DNA from: Okeania sp. SIO2C9
GTDB taxonomy: Bacteria > Cyanobacteriota > Cyanobacteriia > Cyanobacteriales > Microcoleaceae
DNA: 53,167 nt
Assembly (NCBI RefSeq): GCF_010672455.1
Contig: NZ_JAAHGO010000035.1
Coordinates: forward strand, 1 to 53,167
Reading direction: 5' to 3'
Part shown: positions 9,912 to 19,027 of the stretch, piece after piece
Numbering within the stretch: the first letter of the stretch is position 1
How the letters are laid out: each line of letters begins with the position of its first letter
The notes under the pieces: model-generated
What the model was told of the DNA's origin: nothing
Seen by the model: only the letters and a program-made list of their open reading frames with translations
Database searches by the model: none
Program-made: the position numbers and the translations under genes

Positions 9912-10536
9912 AAACCCCTACCGCGTGCAAAGATACCACTCAGGAGTTCTATAGAAAATATACTTCCTGTTTTTTCTTCTGAAAAGCTTTATCTGTAAGC
10001 TTTTTAAGGTTTAATAATTGGTAAAAAAACATTTTCATAAATTAAACTTATAAAATATTGTCAAATATATTTGGAATTTAAACTCAATTTTCCCAAAAAA
10101 GTTGAAATGAGCTATTTAGGGGGAAAAATGGGGATAATTTGAGTGCAAACGGACTTTCCTTGGCCATTCATTAAAAGTATTGATATATAAGAGATATAGG
10201 GTGGTTGCTTGTGAAGAAATTTTCGTGTATTTTTGAAGTAAGTAATTCGCTCTGCGTAGGTGCTGATTAAAATGAAAAAGAGGATTAGTGAGTGGAAGTG
10301 CGTTCGCGCTAGCGTAACGTAGTTTTATCGCGCAGCGGAACGGAGTTCTATCGCGCAAACGTAACGTACTTCTATCAATTTGGATATATTTTTTGACTAC
10401 ATCAATTTTACGCAGGCAAAGATACCAAATGGCTTCTATAGCGAGGACGCCATTCGGAGCTTTGCGGAGCGCAAATACCATTCGCCCCTACAGATGGTGG
10501 TCTCAAAGTCAATTTGCGTAATTCCTGTTAGTATTA
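9912..10536. other. Gap with scattered element ends
   Basis: There is no supported gene. MITE-A-like ends occur at 9925-9952 and 10413-10440 (AAAGATACCAAATGGCTTCT). The segment around 10090-10275 shares words (AGTTGAAATGAGCTAT, TTATTCGCTCTGCGTAGGTGC-like) with 50950-51125, so it belongs to a dispersed repeat. A family R3 fragment with AATTTGCGTAATTCCTG ends near 10528. Confidence 0.5.
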
Positions 10537-10906
10537 CTATAGAACCCATTTGAGATCTATATAATTATGGTAGTCAAGTCTTTTCGCGCATCAATTCTGA
10601 GGAAAAATCATCTGAAGGAGTGTTGAATTTTTTGTATTATCTCTCCCCACATCTTCCCTCTTCCCTCTTACCTCTTCCCTTTTCCCTCTTACCGAGAAAT
10701 TGTGGGTATGTGCCTCCCCTTTTAAGGGGAAAAAAGAAAAAATTTTTCATGATTAGTCAATCCTCTTCTTTTCAAGGAGAGGTAATTCTAAATTCTTAAT
10801 TCTAAATTCTTAATTCTAAATTCTTAATTCTTGAACTCCTGTCTCCTGTCTCCTGACTCCTAGCTAAAAAAAACTTGATATTTATGAAGATCCCAAATGG
10901 GTTCTA
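10537..10906 (-). mobile_element. MITE family A, copy 2, inverted and enlarged
   Basis: The ends are CTATAGAACCCATTTGAGAT and ATCCCAAATGGGTTCTACA. The outer part is the reverse complement of 7873-7993 and the inner end matches 7800-7872. It is longer than copy 1 because a family R1 repeat (about 10688-10830) sits inside it. Its last bases supply the stop codon of the kinase-WD40 gene. Confidence 0.7.
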
Positions 10907-13093
10907 CAACTTCCAAATTAAAATCCGACCTCCTTCACCGCCACTAACTAAAGTTTGACCATCTGGAGTAAATTGCACTGGATGGTAACCACAAAGACTA
11001 TCTAATAATTTTCCAGTGTGCAAATTCCACAATTTAACCGTACCATCTAGACTTGCACTAGCAAGAATTTGACTATCGGGACTAATAGCAACAGACAAAA
11101 CTGCACGAGAATGACCTCTGAATATATTCAGTAGTTCACCTGTGCGAACATCCCAGAGTCTGATAGTTTGATCTGCACCACCACTAGCGATCGCTTGAGC
11201 ATCTGAAGTAAAAGCAACTGAATATACTCCTCCAGAATGTCCCCTCAAAGTTTTCAGACTCGCACAAGTACTTGCTTGCCAAATTTTGATGGAACTGTCA
11301 GCACTACTACTAGCAAAAATTTGATTTTGAGGATAAGTTTTTGCCGTACCAGTATGATTAACTTTGGCATAAGTGACACAGAAAACTTTATCTAAATGTT
11401 CGTGTAATCTGCAAAGTAATTCTCCATTACGTTGATTCCAAAGTTTAATTGTATGGTCAGCACTGCCACTTATTACAGTGTCATTATCTGGACTAATAGC
11501 TACTGACAAAATAGCACCACCCCGATGACTATAAGGAGAACCTGAATAGCTATAAAATCTGTCTGCAATTGTTTTTTTCTGTAAATTCCAAGCTAATATT
11601 GTTCTATCATCTCCACCACTGAAAATTCTTCTGCCATCAGCAGTAATAGCTATTGCATATACTTCGGCAGTGTGACCTAAAAATTTATGCAAAAGTTGTC
11701 CTGTTTTGAGGTTCCATAGTCTAATTATTTTGTCATCGCTGCCAGTTATTAAAGTAAAACCATGGGGACCGATAGCTACTGTGTTTACAGAAGCGTTATG
11801 CTCTTGGATAATTTGTACGCTTTTCCATAACTGAGAGAGTTTTAAATAGTTTCTAATTTTTGTTTTTGTTGAAGATAAATTTGCTTTTTTATTTTCAAAT
11901 TCTATGACATTATTCAGTGGTTTTGATTGATAGTTAATATGTCGATTTTCTGATAATGTTTGAGTGCTTTGATAGTGGCTTTCGGTATCGTTATGAAATA
12001 TTTTTTCCCGCTTATATTCAGTTAATTCTGCTAAATCTTGTCTATTTTTCCATGCTTCTACTTCTGCTTGTACAATAATACTGATATGAGGCACTTTATC
12101 CGGCACTTCTTTAGTAGTTTGTATTTCTTCTAAAGATTTTTTTTCTGCTCGATCAACCTGAGTTGTTTGGTTAATATTCAGAGTTGATGTTTGGGAAATT
12201 TCTGTTAGTAACTCTGTAGCTGATTGATATCTTTCTTTTACTAGGTCTTTAACTAATTTATCTAAGACTTTTTCTAGATGATAACTAATTTTTCTGCCTT
12301 GTTGAACTAGATGCGATCGCCAGATTAATTCTCCACTAAATGGATCAAATAGTTGGTTAGGTGCTATTTGAGTTAGCAAATGAATACAAGTCATACCTAA
12401 ACTGTAGAGGTCACTAGCTGGATATGCTTTACCTCCACGTATTTGTTCTATTGGAGCATATCCTACTGTACCAGTCATAGTACCCATTTCACTAGCAAAA
12501 TCCTGACTATTTAGTTTGGCAACGCCAAAATCTATTAAGACTAATTTATGTTTTCTTTTTTCTGGTGATTGTGAAGTCTTAAATCGTAATATGTTTTCTG
12601 GTTTTATATCTCTATGAATTACTTGTTCTTCATGAATAAACTTTAATAATGGTAATAATTCTAATAATATTTCCCAGATTTTATTCTCGCTAAATACACC
12701 TTGTTCTTCTAATTCTTGGAGAAGAGTTTTCCCGGCGATAAATTGTTCTACCAAATAAAGATTTTCTTGATCTTCAAAGTAAGCATATAAAGTGGGGATT
12801 TGAGGATTATCTCCTAATTTTAATAGTTGCTCTGCTTCTCTTTTAAATAATTCTGATGCTTTCTCGGTAGACATTAAGTTGTGATTTTGTAGAAAAAATT
12901 GTTTGACTACGCAAGGTGTATTAAATCTATCTAAATCCACTGCTAAAAAAGTCCTGCCAAAGCTGCCATTGCCAATAGGTTTAATTACTTGATAATGTCC
13001 TCGCAGTAACAATTTTGAACCGCAAGCTTGGCAAAATTCTAAATCGTTGGGATTTTGAGGTTGTTGGCAATGTAAGTTGAGGCAATAACTCAT
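10904..13093 (-). CDS. Serine/threonine protein kinase with WD40 propeller
   Basis: The 729-residue protein has an N-terminal zinc ribbon (C4, C9, C21, C24), a Hanks-type kinase domain (about 34-295), a low-complexity charged linker (300-425) and seven WD40 repeats (about 430-729), enough for one beta-propeller. Kinase landmarks are intact: glycine loop GNGSFGRTF, K64, HRDIKPEN with D162, and DFG at 188-190. Such kinase-WD40 fusions are common in multicellular cyanobacteria, where the propeller is thought to recruit substrates. No membrane span is present, so it is cytosolic. The stop codon lies in the end of a MITE, immediately after a seventh repeat that looks complete. It appears to be transcribed alone. 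Confidence 0.92.
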   Translation of the reverse strand: MSYCLNLHCQQPQNPNDLEFCQACGSKLLLRGHYQVIKPIGNGSFGRTFLAVDLDRFNTPCVVKQFFLQNHNLMSTEKASELFKREAEQLLKLGDNPQIPTLYAYFEDQENLYLVEQFIAGKTLLQELEEQGVFSENKIWEILLELLPLLKFIHEEQVIHRDIKPENILRFKTSQSPEKRKHKLVLIDFGVAKLNSQDFASEMGTMTGTVGYAPIEQIRGGKAYPASDLYSLGMTCIHLLTQIAPNQLFDPFSGELIWRSHLVQQGRKISYHLEKVLDKLVKDLVKERYQSATELLTEISQTSTLNINQTTQVDRAEKKSLEEIQTTKEVPDKVPHISIIVQAEVEAWKNRQDLAELTEYKREKIFHNDTESHYQSTQTLSENRHINYQSKPLNNVIEFENKKANLSSTKTKIRNYLKLSQLWKSVQIIQEHNASVNTVAIGPHGFTLITGSDDKIIRLWNLKTGQLLHKFLGHTAEVYAIAITADGRRIFSGGDDRTILAWNLQKKTIADRFYSYSGSPYSHRGGAILSVAISPDNDTVISGSADHTIKLWNQRNGELLCRLHEHLDKVFCVTYAKVNHTGTAKTYPQNQIFASSSADSSIKIWQASTCASLKTLRGHSGGVYSVAFTSDAQAIASGGADQTIRLWDVRTGELLNIFRGHSRAVLSVAISPDSQILASASLDGTVKLWNLHTGKLLDSLCGYHPVQFTPDGQTLVSGGEGGRILIWKL

Positions 13094-13165
13094 AGAAAAA
13101 AATTAGTAAATTTAATACTTAATAGGAATTTGTACTGCTTCTTCCTCAGATTTGTTATATATTTT

Positions 13166-13377
13166 GTAAGCATTTCCTGCGGATGCTGCGCAAACAGCGG
13201 TCAGCATTCAGCTATCAGCTATTAATTCATTACCTTTATAGTAGGAATTAGTATTGAGAGATTTCAGGATAATTTAAAGTATTGGAAAAAAAACTAACCT
13301 TGACCTTCGCAGTGTATATTCATTATTTATGAAACAGCTAAAAGCTGACTGCTAGCTAGTTGAATGCTTAATATATT
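13166..13377. repeat. Family R2 inverted-repeat element
   Basis: The element opens with GTAAGCATTTCCTGCGGATG and closes with the inverse TTGAATGCTTAA, with TCAGCTATCAGCTATTAA inside. Related copies occur near 23.4, 25.7 and 50.7 kb. It fills the region upstream of the kinase gene; the remaining 13094-13547 sequence is AT-rich without a gene. Confidence 0.55.
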
Positions 13378-13547
13378 TTTTTTATTTTATAAAAATCTCA
13401 TAGATACTATAGTATCTATAATTTACTCAAATTCTCATAAAAACGAGTAAATTAAATAAAATTTTAATGATTATTAGTTGAGTTAGTATTGACTATAACC
13501 AAATAGGTATGGTATAGAATTTGTTAAGAACTTAATTGAGTTTAATT

Positions 13548-13655
13548 ATGGAAAATAGTGGTTGGCTTGATTTACTGAGCGGTGGTTTAGCAGTAGCAAT
13601 TTTAATTGGGGGATTAATATTATTATTCAAAGGTATTTCTTCAATGCCAAAATAA
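13548..13655 (+). CDS. Putative 35-residue single-span membrane protein
   Basis: A 36-codon frame encodes MENSGWLDLLSGG, then a hydrophobic span of about 20 residues (LAVAILIGGLILLF) and a short KGISSMPK tail. The composition and size resemble the small subunits of photosynthetic and NDH complexes (PsbX, Ycf12, PetM class), but I cannot match it to a specific one. No clear GGAGG ribosome site is visible. It stands alone in a repeat-rich gap, where an otherwise clean glycine-patterned helix is suggestive. It could be chance. Confidence 0.4.
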   Translation: MENSGWLDLLSGGLAVAILIGGLILLFKGISSMPK

Positions 13656-14112
13656 AAACTTTATTCTAGGATATTCATCACTCTAGGATATTGATCAGAA
13701 ATTTTATACAAAATAGGGAGTAGGGAGTAGGGAGTAGGGGGAAATAATTGATGTATCTATTGCGATAATTGATTTGATTTTTTATTAATTGGAGATGTCT
13801 TATAGTCATCTCAATTTAAGTTATTAAGTTATAAAGTCAGGAAGAAGGCTTAACGAAGTCAGAAGTCAGAAGTTAACCCACCCCTCGCCCCTCCCCCTCC
13901 CAGGAGGGGAAGTAGGGGATTTGAGCAACTCTCCAAAAATATTTGGCCTTAAAAGGCGGGGTTGCGTGACCCATATTATTTTGATAAATTGACAATTTCC
14001 TGTTTGTTTGTGGAAATTATTTTGTCATCTACATTCTACAGGTTTAATGAGAAAAGTAAATAATATTTGTCACAGGAAACACCAAGAAATTGAAGTAACC
14101 ATTGATTTTCTT

Positions 14113-14280
14113 TATTTGGTAGTCCTGCATGGTAATGGTGAGGATATATATTTTTTAATTTTTCCCACACTCCCCATCTCCCCACATTCCCCTCCACCGG
14201 AGGGGTGCGCGGGTGGGTCCCCATCTCCCCACACTTCCTTTACCATTACTATGCACCACCACCCTTTATTTATTTGGTAG
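14113..14280. repeat. Family R5 MITE-like copy
   Basis: The ends TTTGGTAGTCCTGCATGGTA and CCATTACTATGCACCACCAC are inverted, with CCCCATCTCCCCACA-type pyrimidine repeats and a CCTCCACCGGAGG palindrome inside. The 13656-14112 gap before it holds GGGAGTA tandem units (13713-13740), an ACCCACCCCT/GGAGGGG repeat (13876-13912) and no gene. Confidence 0.5.
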
Positions 14281-14389
14281 TCCTTAGTGCTGCTAGCGTA
14301 ATGAGTAGATGGGGATGAATAGTGCTGCTTCATGGGAGCAAGATACGAGCAAGGGAGCAAGATGCTCCCACTACTTTTAATATAAAATC

Positions 14390-14513
14390 CGGTTGAATAT
14401 TTATCTTATGTTTGGGGGTGGGAAGTGTGGGGAGAAGGGGAGGTCGAGAGATTGAAGGCGAGAAAGTGTGGATAGAATTATAAACATATACTGTATAACC
14501 GGATTCTATATAA
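14390..14513. repeat. MITE family C, copy 1
   Basis: The terminal inverted repeats are TATAAAATCCGGTTGAATA and, at the right, TATAACCGGATTCTATATAA. The interior GAATTATAAACATATACTGT matches a second copy at 26443-26566. No coding capacity. Confidence 0.65.
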
Positions 14514-14557
14514 GAGGAAATATTTTTCCTACTGTTCCTATTCCCTGGTATAAAAAT

Positions 14558-14697
14558 GTTTTTTCGGTTGTCCTGCTCGCTAACGTGTGAAGATATATAT
14601 TTTTTAATTTCTTCCCACACTCCCCACACCTCCCACACTTCCCACACCCCCCACACCCCCCACACTCCCTCTACCATTACTATGCACCACCACCGTT
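14558..14697. repeat. Family R5 copy with CCCACAC tandem tract
   Basis: It repeats the GATATATATTTTTTAATTT and CCATTACTATGCACCACCAC blocks of the copy at 14113-14280, with an expanded CCCACA tract between 14610 and 14668. It lies about 60 bases before the RTX gene, so it could affect that gene's promoter. Confidence 0.5.
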
Positions 14698-14759
14698 TTT
14701 CACACTATTCCCTATTCCCTGCTATAAAATAGAAAAAAACTTAAGTAAATTCAAAAATA

Positions 14760-16589
14760 ATGAGTGGGCCAACCCCCGACGGATTTTATGAATTAACCTC
14801 CGAGTCTGACAACTTTCAGCTAACTCCAGAATTACTTGTCAATTTGCCTGGTGGGTTACTTGGTTTAAGTGGCAATGACTCAATTATTGGAGCTATAGAT
14901 GCAGAAATTATTAATGGTAATCAAGACAATGATACGATCGACGGAAATCAAGGAAACGATACAATATTTGGTGGCAAAAATTTAGACTTAATTTTCGGTG
15001 GCGATAATGATGATTTCCTGAGTGGAAATTTAGGAAATGATGAAATTCATGGCGATGCAGGAAACGATATATTAAGAGGAGGAAAAGAAAGTGATTTTCT
15101 AATTGGTGGTACGGGAAATGATACTTTGTATGGAGATTTAGGAATAAATACTTTGACTGGAGGAACAGGTGCAGATATTTTTGTGCTTTCAGAAGAAGCA
15201 GATGTAATTACAGATTTTGAAGTAGGCGATCGCTTTGGTTTAACTTCGGGTTTAACAGTTAATGATTTAATAATAGAAGCTGCTATGAATGGGGGTAATG
15301 ATACTTCAATTAAAATTAGGCAGTCGGAAAAAATTATAGGTAGAGTTTTAGGTATTTTACCTACTGAATTAGACAGCAATAGCTTTTTTTCTCTCGATAT
15401 AGAATCTAATGAAAACCGCAACAGCAGCTTTATAGAAACTCAAACATTATTATCAGAAAATATCCGTATTTCTCTAGACTCATTACCCATACCTTTTGCT
15501 ACTGATAGTGCTTCTAATCCTGCTGATATTATTCCTGTTCCCGATAATCCAGTTTTGCAAGTTCCCGATGGATTTACTGTTAATGTATTTGCTGAAAATT
15601 TAGAAAGACCTCGTTGGTTAGAAGTTACTCCTACAGGAGATGTATTAGTAACAGAAACACCACTTAATCAAATACGTTTATTACGCGATACAGATGGGGA
15701 TGGTACTGTCGATTTTTCTCAAGTTTTTGCCGATGCAGAAAATGGATTAAATCAACCTTTTGGCATGGCATTTACCGAAGATTATTTCTATGTAGGAAAC
15801 ACAGACTCAGTAGTACGATATCCTTACAATATTGGGGATTTAGAAATTAATAGTACTGGTGAAAAAATAGCAGATTTACCAACAGGAGGTCATTGGACTA
15901 GAAACTTAGCAATTTCTCCCAATAATCAACTTTTTGTTTCTATTGGTTCTCTCTCTAATGTATCTGTAGAACCATTACCCAGAGCATCAGTTCAAGTAAT
16001 GAATTTAGATGGTTCTAATCAACAAACTTTTGCTTTTGGTTTAAGAAATCCTGTGGGTTTAGATTTTCATCCAATTACAAATCAACTTTTTACCACTGTC
16101 AATGAACGGGATGGGTTAGGAGATGATTTAGTTCCTGATTATTTAACAGGATTAGAATCAGGAGAATTTTATGGTTGGCCTTATGCTTATTTCTCACCTA
16201 ATTTGGAAGACCCTAGAAGAGCAGGAGAAAATCCGAATTTAGTAGCTGAAACTAAAACGCCTGATGTATTATTTCAAGCTCATTCTGCTCCTTTAGGACT
16301 GCAATTTTATGATGGTGAAACTTTCCCAGAAGAATATCAAAATGGAGCATTTGTAGCATTTAGAGGTAGTTGGAATCGTCAGGAACCCACAGGTTATAAA
16401 TTAGTTTTTGTACCCTTTGATGGAAATGGAAATACTACTGGAGAATATCGAGATTTTTTGACAGGTTTTCTGGATGTTTTGGAGGAAACTACTTGGGGTC
16501 GTCCGACTGGTTTAGAGGTTTTGCCAGATGGGAGTTTGTTGTTTACTGAAGAGGTGAATAATCGAATTTATCGGATTCAAAGGTCGTAG
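14760..16589 (+). CDS. RTX-repeat protein with sorbosone/glucose dehydrogenase-like propeller
   Basis: The 609-residue protein has an N-terminal block of hemolysin-type calcium-binding nonapeptides (about 38-130; GNDTIFGGKN, GNDILRGGKE, GNDTLYGDLG) ending in the usual GTGADIFVLS/VITDFEVGDRF cap. A linker (about 150-260) leads to a PQQ-type sugar dehydrogenase-like propeller (about 265-609) that starts at VPDGFTVNVFAENLERPRWL and includes AFGLRNPVGLDFHP and FVAFRGSWNRQEPTGYK. There is no signal peptide. RTX proteins leave by type I secretion with a C-terminal signal, whereas here the repeats are N-terminal, a pattern seen in some cyanobacterial proteins. It would probably act outside the cell on an aldose or an adduct. 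No transporter genes are nearby. Confidence 0.85.
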   Translation: MSGPTPDGFYELTSESDNFQLTPELLVNLPGGLLGLSGNDSIIGAIDAEIINGNQDNDTIDGNQGNDTIFGGKNLDLIFGGDNDDFLSGNLGNDEIHGDAGNDILRGGKESDFLIGGTGNDTLYGDLGINTLTGGTGADIFVLSEEADVITDFEVGDRFGLTSGLTVNDLIIEAAMNGGNDTSIKIRQSEKIIGRVLGILPTELDSNSFFSLDIESNENRNSSFIETQTLLSENIRISLDSLPIPFATDSASNPADIIPVPDNPVLQVPDGFTVNVFAENLERPRWLEVTPTGDVLVTETPLNQIRLLRDTDGDGTVDFSQVFADAENGLNQPFGMAFTEDYFYVGNTDSVVRYPYNIGDLEINSTGEKIADLPTGGHWTRNLAISPNNQLFVSIGSLSNVSVEPLPRASVQVMNLDGSNQQTFAFGLRNPVGLDFHPITNQLFTTVNERDGLGDDLVPDYLTGLESGEFYGWPYAYFSPNLEDPRRAGENPNLVAETKTPDVLFQAHSAPLGLQFYDGETFPEEYQNGAFVAFRGSWNRQEPTGYKLVFVPFDGNGNTTGEYRDFLTGFLDVLEETTWGRPTGLEVLPDGSLLFTEEVNNRIYRIQRS

Positions 16590-16837
16590 GTGTTAGGTGT
16601 TAAAATTCTCAAATCCTTGATCAATTAAGTCTTTAAAAGCTGTGCCAATCTCAGTATTAAACGCTCCTGGTAGTTGAATCAATCGTTGACAATTACGGCT
16701 GACAATAAGAACGATTTTAATATAGCTTTAACGACATATTTAGACCATAAAAGACTACTATCAAACTCAATCGAATGTCAATAGAAAATCATAACTAACA
16801 ACACAAAGTAGGTGGTGGTATCAGACCCAGGTTCAAC

Positions 16838-17045
16838 AATGAATAATGAATAATGAATAATGAATAATGAATAATTACCTCTTCTTTTCAAGGAGAGGAT
16901 TGACAAATTCATGAAAATTTTTCTTCACAGGAGTCGATTGGATATGGCGAGGAGACCTCGCCATCCCATCCTAACGGACTGCTCCGCAAACGACCGCTTA
17001 TTATCCCCTCAAAAGGGGAGGCGCATACCCACAATTTTTCGGTAA
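16838..17045. repeat. AATGAAT tandem tract and family R1 copy
   Basis: Five tandem AATGAAT units (16838-16873) run into a family R1 repeat: CTTTTCAAGGAGAGGATTG, TCGATTGGATATGGCGAGGA, CCCCTCAAAAGGGGAGG and the closing AATTTTTCGGTAAACGC. R1 copies recur through the window. The preceding 16590-16837 sequence shows no gene. Confidence 0.6.
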
Positions 17046-17144
17046 ACGCATCTTAAGTTTTGCCCGAAATATGGTACAATTACAGCAATTTTAAGGTAAT
17101 TTAACCACAAAGTGCGTTCATTAGCAGAACTTTAATGGGAATGA

Positions 17145-17253
17145 AAATAGTTACAGAACTTACACACAACCACTATATATAGTAGGGGCAAACGGCCGTT
17201 CCCCCCTACAGATTTTGTATAATTTGATATTTTGCGTAAGTCCTGAGTTATAT
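17145..17253. repeat. Family R3 repeat (GACTTACGCA ends)
   Basis: Ends AGAACTTACACACAACC and TTTTGCGTAAGTCCTGAG are imperfect inverted repeats enclosing GTAGGGGCAAACGGCCGTTC. The GACTTACGCA terminus recurs at 20.5, 21.2 and 27.9 kb. Confidence 0.55.
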
Positions 17254-17337
17254 AAATGCAATTGAACATTACTACAGTCACAAAATAAGGAATAGGGAAG
17301 AGGAAAAAAATATGACAACTGATAACTGATAACTGAA

Positions 17338-17901
17338 ATGACAACAACAAAACTAACAGAAAAATTTGAACAAGCATTAGTATATGCTCACCAATTACAT
17401 TCTCAACAGTTACGCAAGGACGGAAGTACACCCTATATTGCTCATTTGTTGAGCGTAACAGCTTTAGTATTGGAAAATGGAGGGAACGAAGATGAAGCGA
17501 TCGCTGCTTTATTACATGATGCGGTGGAAGATAGGGGAGGTATGGCAACTCGTCAACGTATCCTGGAATTATTTGGTGAAACAGTGGTGAATATTATTGA
17601 TGGTTGTACGGAGTCGGAGACTATTCCTAAACCACCTTGGGAGGAGCGAAAGTTACGTTATATTGAGCAAATTCGTCATGGTTCTCAATCTGTAAAGCGT
17701 ATTTCTCTTGCTGATAAACTACATAATGGGAGAGACTTATTAGCTGCATTACGTCAGGAGGGGGAAATAGTTTGGAAGCGCTTTCGTGGGGGTAAAGAAA
17801 AAACTCTTTGGTTTTATCATTCTTTGCTTTCTTGTTATGAAGATGATAATTATTTGAAGCAAGAATTTATGAGAGTTATTGCTGAATTAGAAAAATTTTA
17901 A
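17338..17901 (+). CDS. HD-domain hydrolase, SpoT-hydrolase/MESH1-like
   Basis: The 187-residue protein consists of one HD domain with the metal-binding set of the (p)ppGpp hydrolase family: H36 (YIAHLLSV), H60-D61 in LLHDAVED and D126 in LADKLHN. No synthetase or regulatory domain is attached, as in small hydrolases such as MESH1. Known family members cleave ppGpp or other nucleotide phosphates with manganese; the substrate here is inferred. A GATAACTGATAACTG repeat lies directly upstream of the ATG and no strong ribosome site is visible. Downstream is a purine microsatellite. It appears cytosolic and monocistronic. Confidence 0.8.
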   Translation: MTTTKLTEKFEQALVYAHQLHSQQLRKDGSTPYIAHLLSVTALVLENGGNEDEAIAALLHDAVEDRGGMATRQRILELFGETVVNIIDGCTESETIPKPPWEERKLRYIEQIRHGSQSVKRISLADKLHNGRDLLAALRQEGEIVWKRFRGGKEKTLWFYHSLLSCYEDDNYLKQEFMRVIAELEKF

Positions 17902-17906
17902 ATTGA

Positions 17907-18040
17907 ATAAGTAAGAAGTAAGAAGGAAGAAGTAAGAAGTAAGAAGGAAGAAGTAAGAAGGAAGAAGTAAGAAGGAAGAAGTAAGAAGGAAGAAGTAAGA
18001 AGGAAGAAGGAAGAAGTAAGAAGGAAGAAGGAAGAAGGAA
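17907..18040. repeat. Purine microsatellite (AAGTAAGAAGGAAG units)
   Basis: About 130 bases consist of AAGTAAGAAGGAAGAAG-type units. Related GAAGGAAGAA tracts occur at 20070-20150 and, as the complement, at 18170-18200 and 26665-26708. The rest of the gap to 18373 holds a GTAGGGACG/CGTCCCTAC palindromic repeat (18202-18232) and no gene. Confidence 0.75.
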
Positions 18041-18625
18041 AAATCTTATACTAATTTGAAAAAAGAATGCTAAAAAAAGGTAGATATTGCTCGAATATGC
18101 TTAAAAATAGCGACTAAAGTTCATTTGAGATAGTTATCTCTATCTTTTTTCCCTTTTTTTCAATATTTACCCCTTCTTCCTTCTTCCCTCTTCCTTCTTT
18201 CGTAGGGACGCCCTTATGCAACGTCCCTACCATTTGTAACAAACATTTATCACGCTTGGTATTACGTTGTCTTAATTTTAAGCTTTTGATTTGTCCTAAC
18301 CTTTCCTTCGACTGCTATAGTTCTACTTTTCCAGAATTTTTAGGTGCGTTGCAATGTACCCTACAAAACAAAGCTACCTATGATAATTAGCTAATTCTTG
18401 TTCTGCTTCTAAAATCAACTTTTCTCGAATTGAAATAGGAGCAATAACTTCCCCCTTTGGCCGCCAATCTCTCAACCGCATTAAGACATTAATATCTCCA
18501 TTTCTTATCCATCCATAATAATAAGCATCTTGAGGAGAACGCGCCTTAATAATATTCAATAGCTGTTGTTTTTCTTGGGGATTTTTTATTTTTTTTGCAC
18601 TAACTTTGATAAATTTTGATATTTG

Positions 18626-18748
18626 ATATCAAATCCGTTTAATTCGGTATAAAAAAATGTTCCATCTTCAACCATTACCAAATATCTCCCTAACTCCCCA
18701 TCTCCCCTACTCACCATCTAATTACACCGATGCTACCGGATTTGATAT
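18626..18748. mobile_element. MITE family B, copy 1
   Basis: Perfect 12-base terminal inverted repeats ATATCAAATCCG/CGGATTTGATAT enclose about 100 bases with no frame. Its interior (AACCATTACCAAATATCTCC, AATTACACCGATGCTACC) is the reverse of the copy at 39104-39276. It interrupts the TIGR03985-like gene. Confidence 0.75.
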
Positions 18749-18967
18749 GATTGGCTGAAATGTAGGATGTCGTACCGTATCATCCACATACCAACGGGCA
18801 AACTTAGATTCAAATCTCATTATTAACAAATCTCGAGGCAAATACAAATTAAATCCCCAAGCTTTTTCTAGTTCTTGTTCCACATATTCTATCGTTGGTA
18901 ATTTTCCTTTTTCCCATAATTTACAGCGCTTTTCAAATTGATGAACCACATCTTCACAAGCAAAATC

Positions 18968-19027
18968 CTGTAGGGGCGATTTCCTACGGAATGCTCCGCA
19001 AACGCGAATCGCCCCTACTGTGGTCTA
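18968..19027. repeat. Palindromic GTAGGGGCGA insert
   Basis: GTAGGGGCGATTTCC and CGAATCGCCCCTACT are inverted around CGGAATGCTCCGCAAACG. The insert adds foreign codons and a stop to the TIGR03985-like frame. Similar GTAGGGGCGAA words occur in many gaps. Confidence 0.65.

Noticed and set aside
10116-10481. A 121-residue minus-strand frame
   Set aside because: It runs through repeat words and MITE-type ends, and the protein has no coherent pattern.
14330-14677. A frame rich in VWGVWEVWE on the minus strand
   Set aside because: It is the translation of a CCCACAC tandem tract and a MITE.
17907-18040. A CRISPR array from evenly spaced repeats
   Set aside because: The units are a continuous purine microsatellite without unique spacers. 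No other array was found even though a CRISPR-associated gene relic is adjacent.
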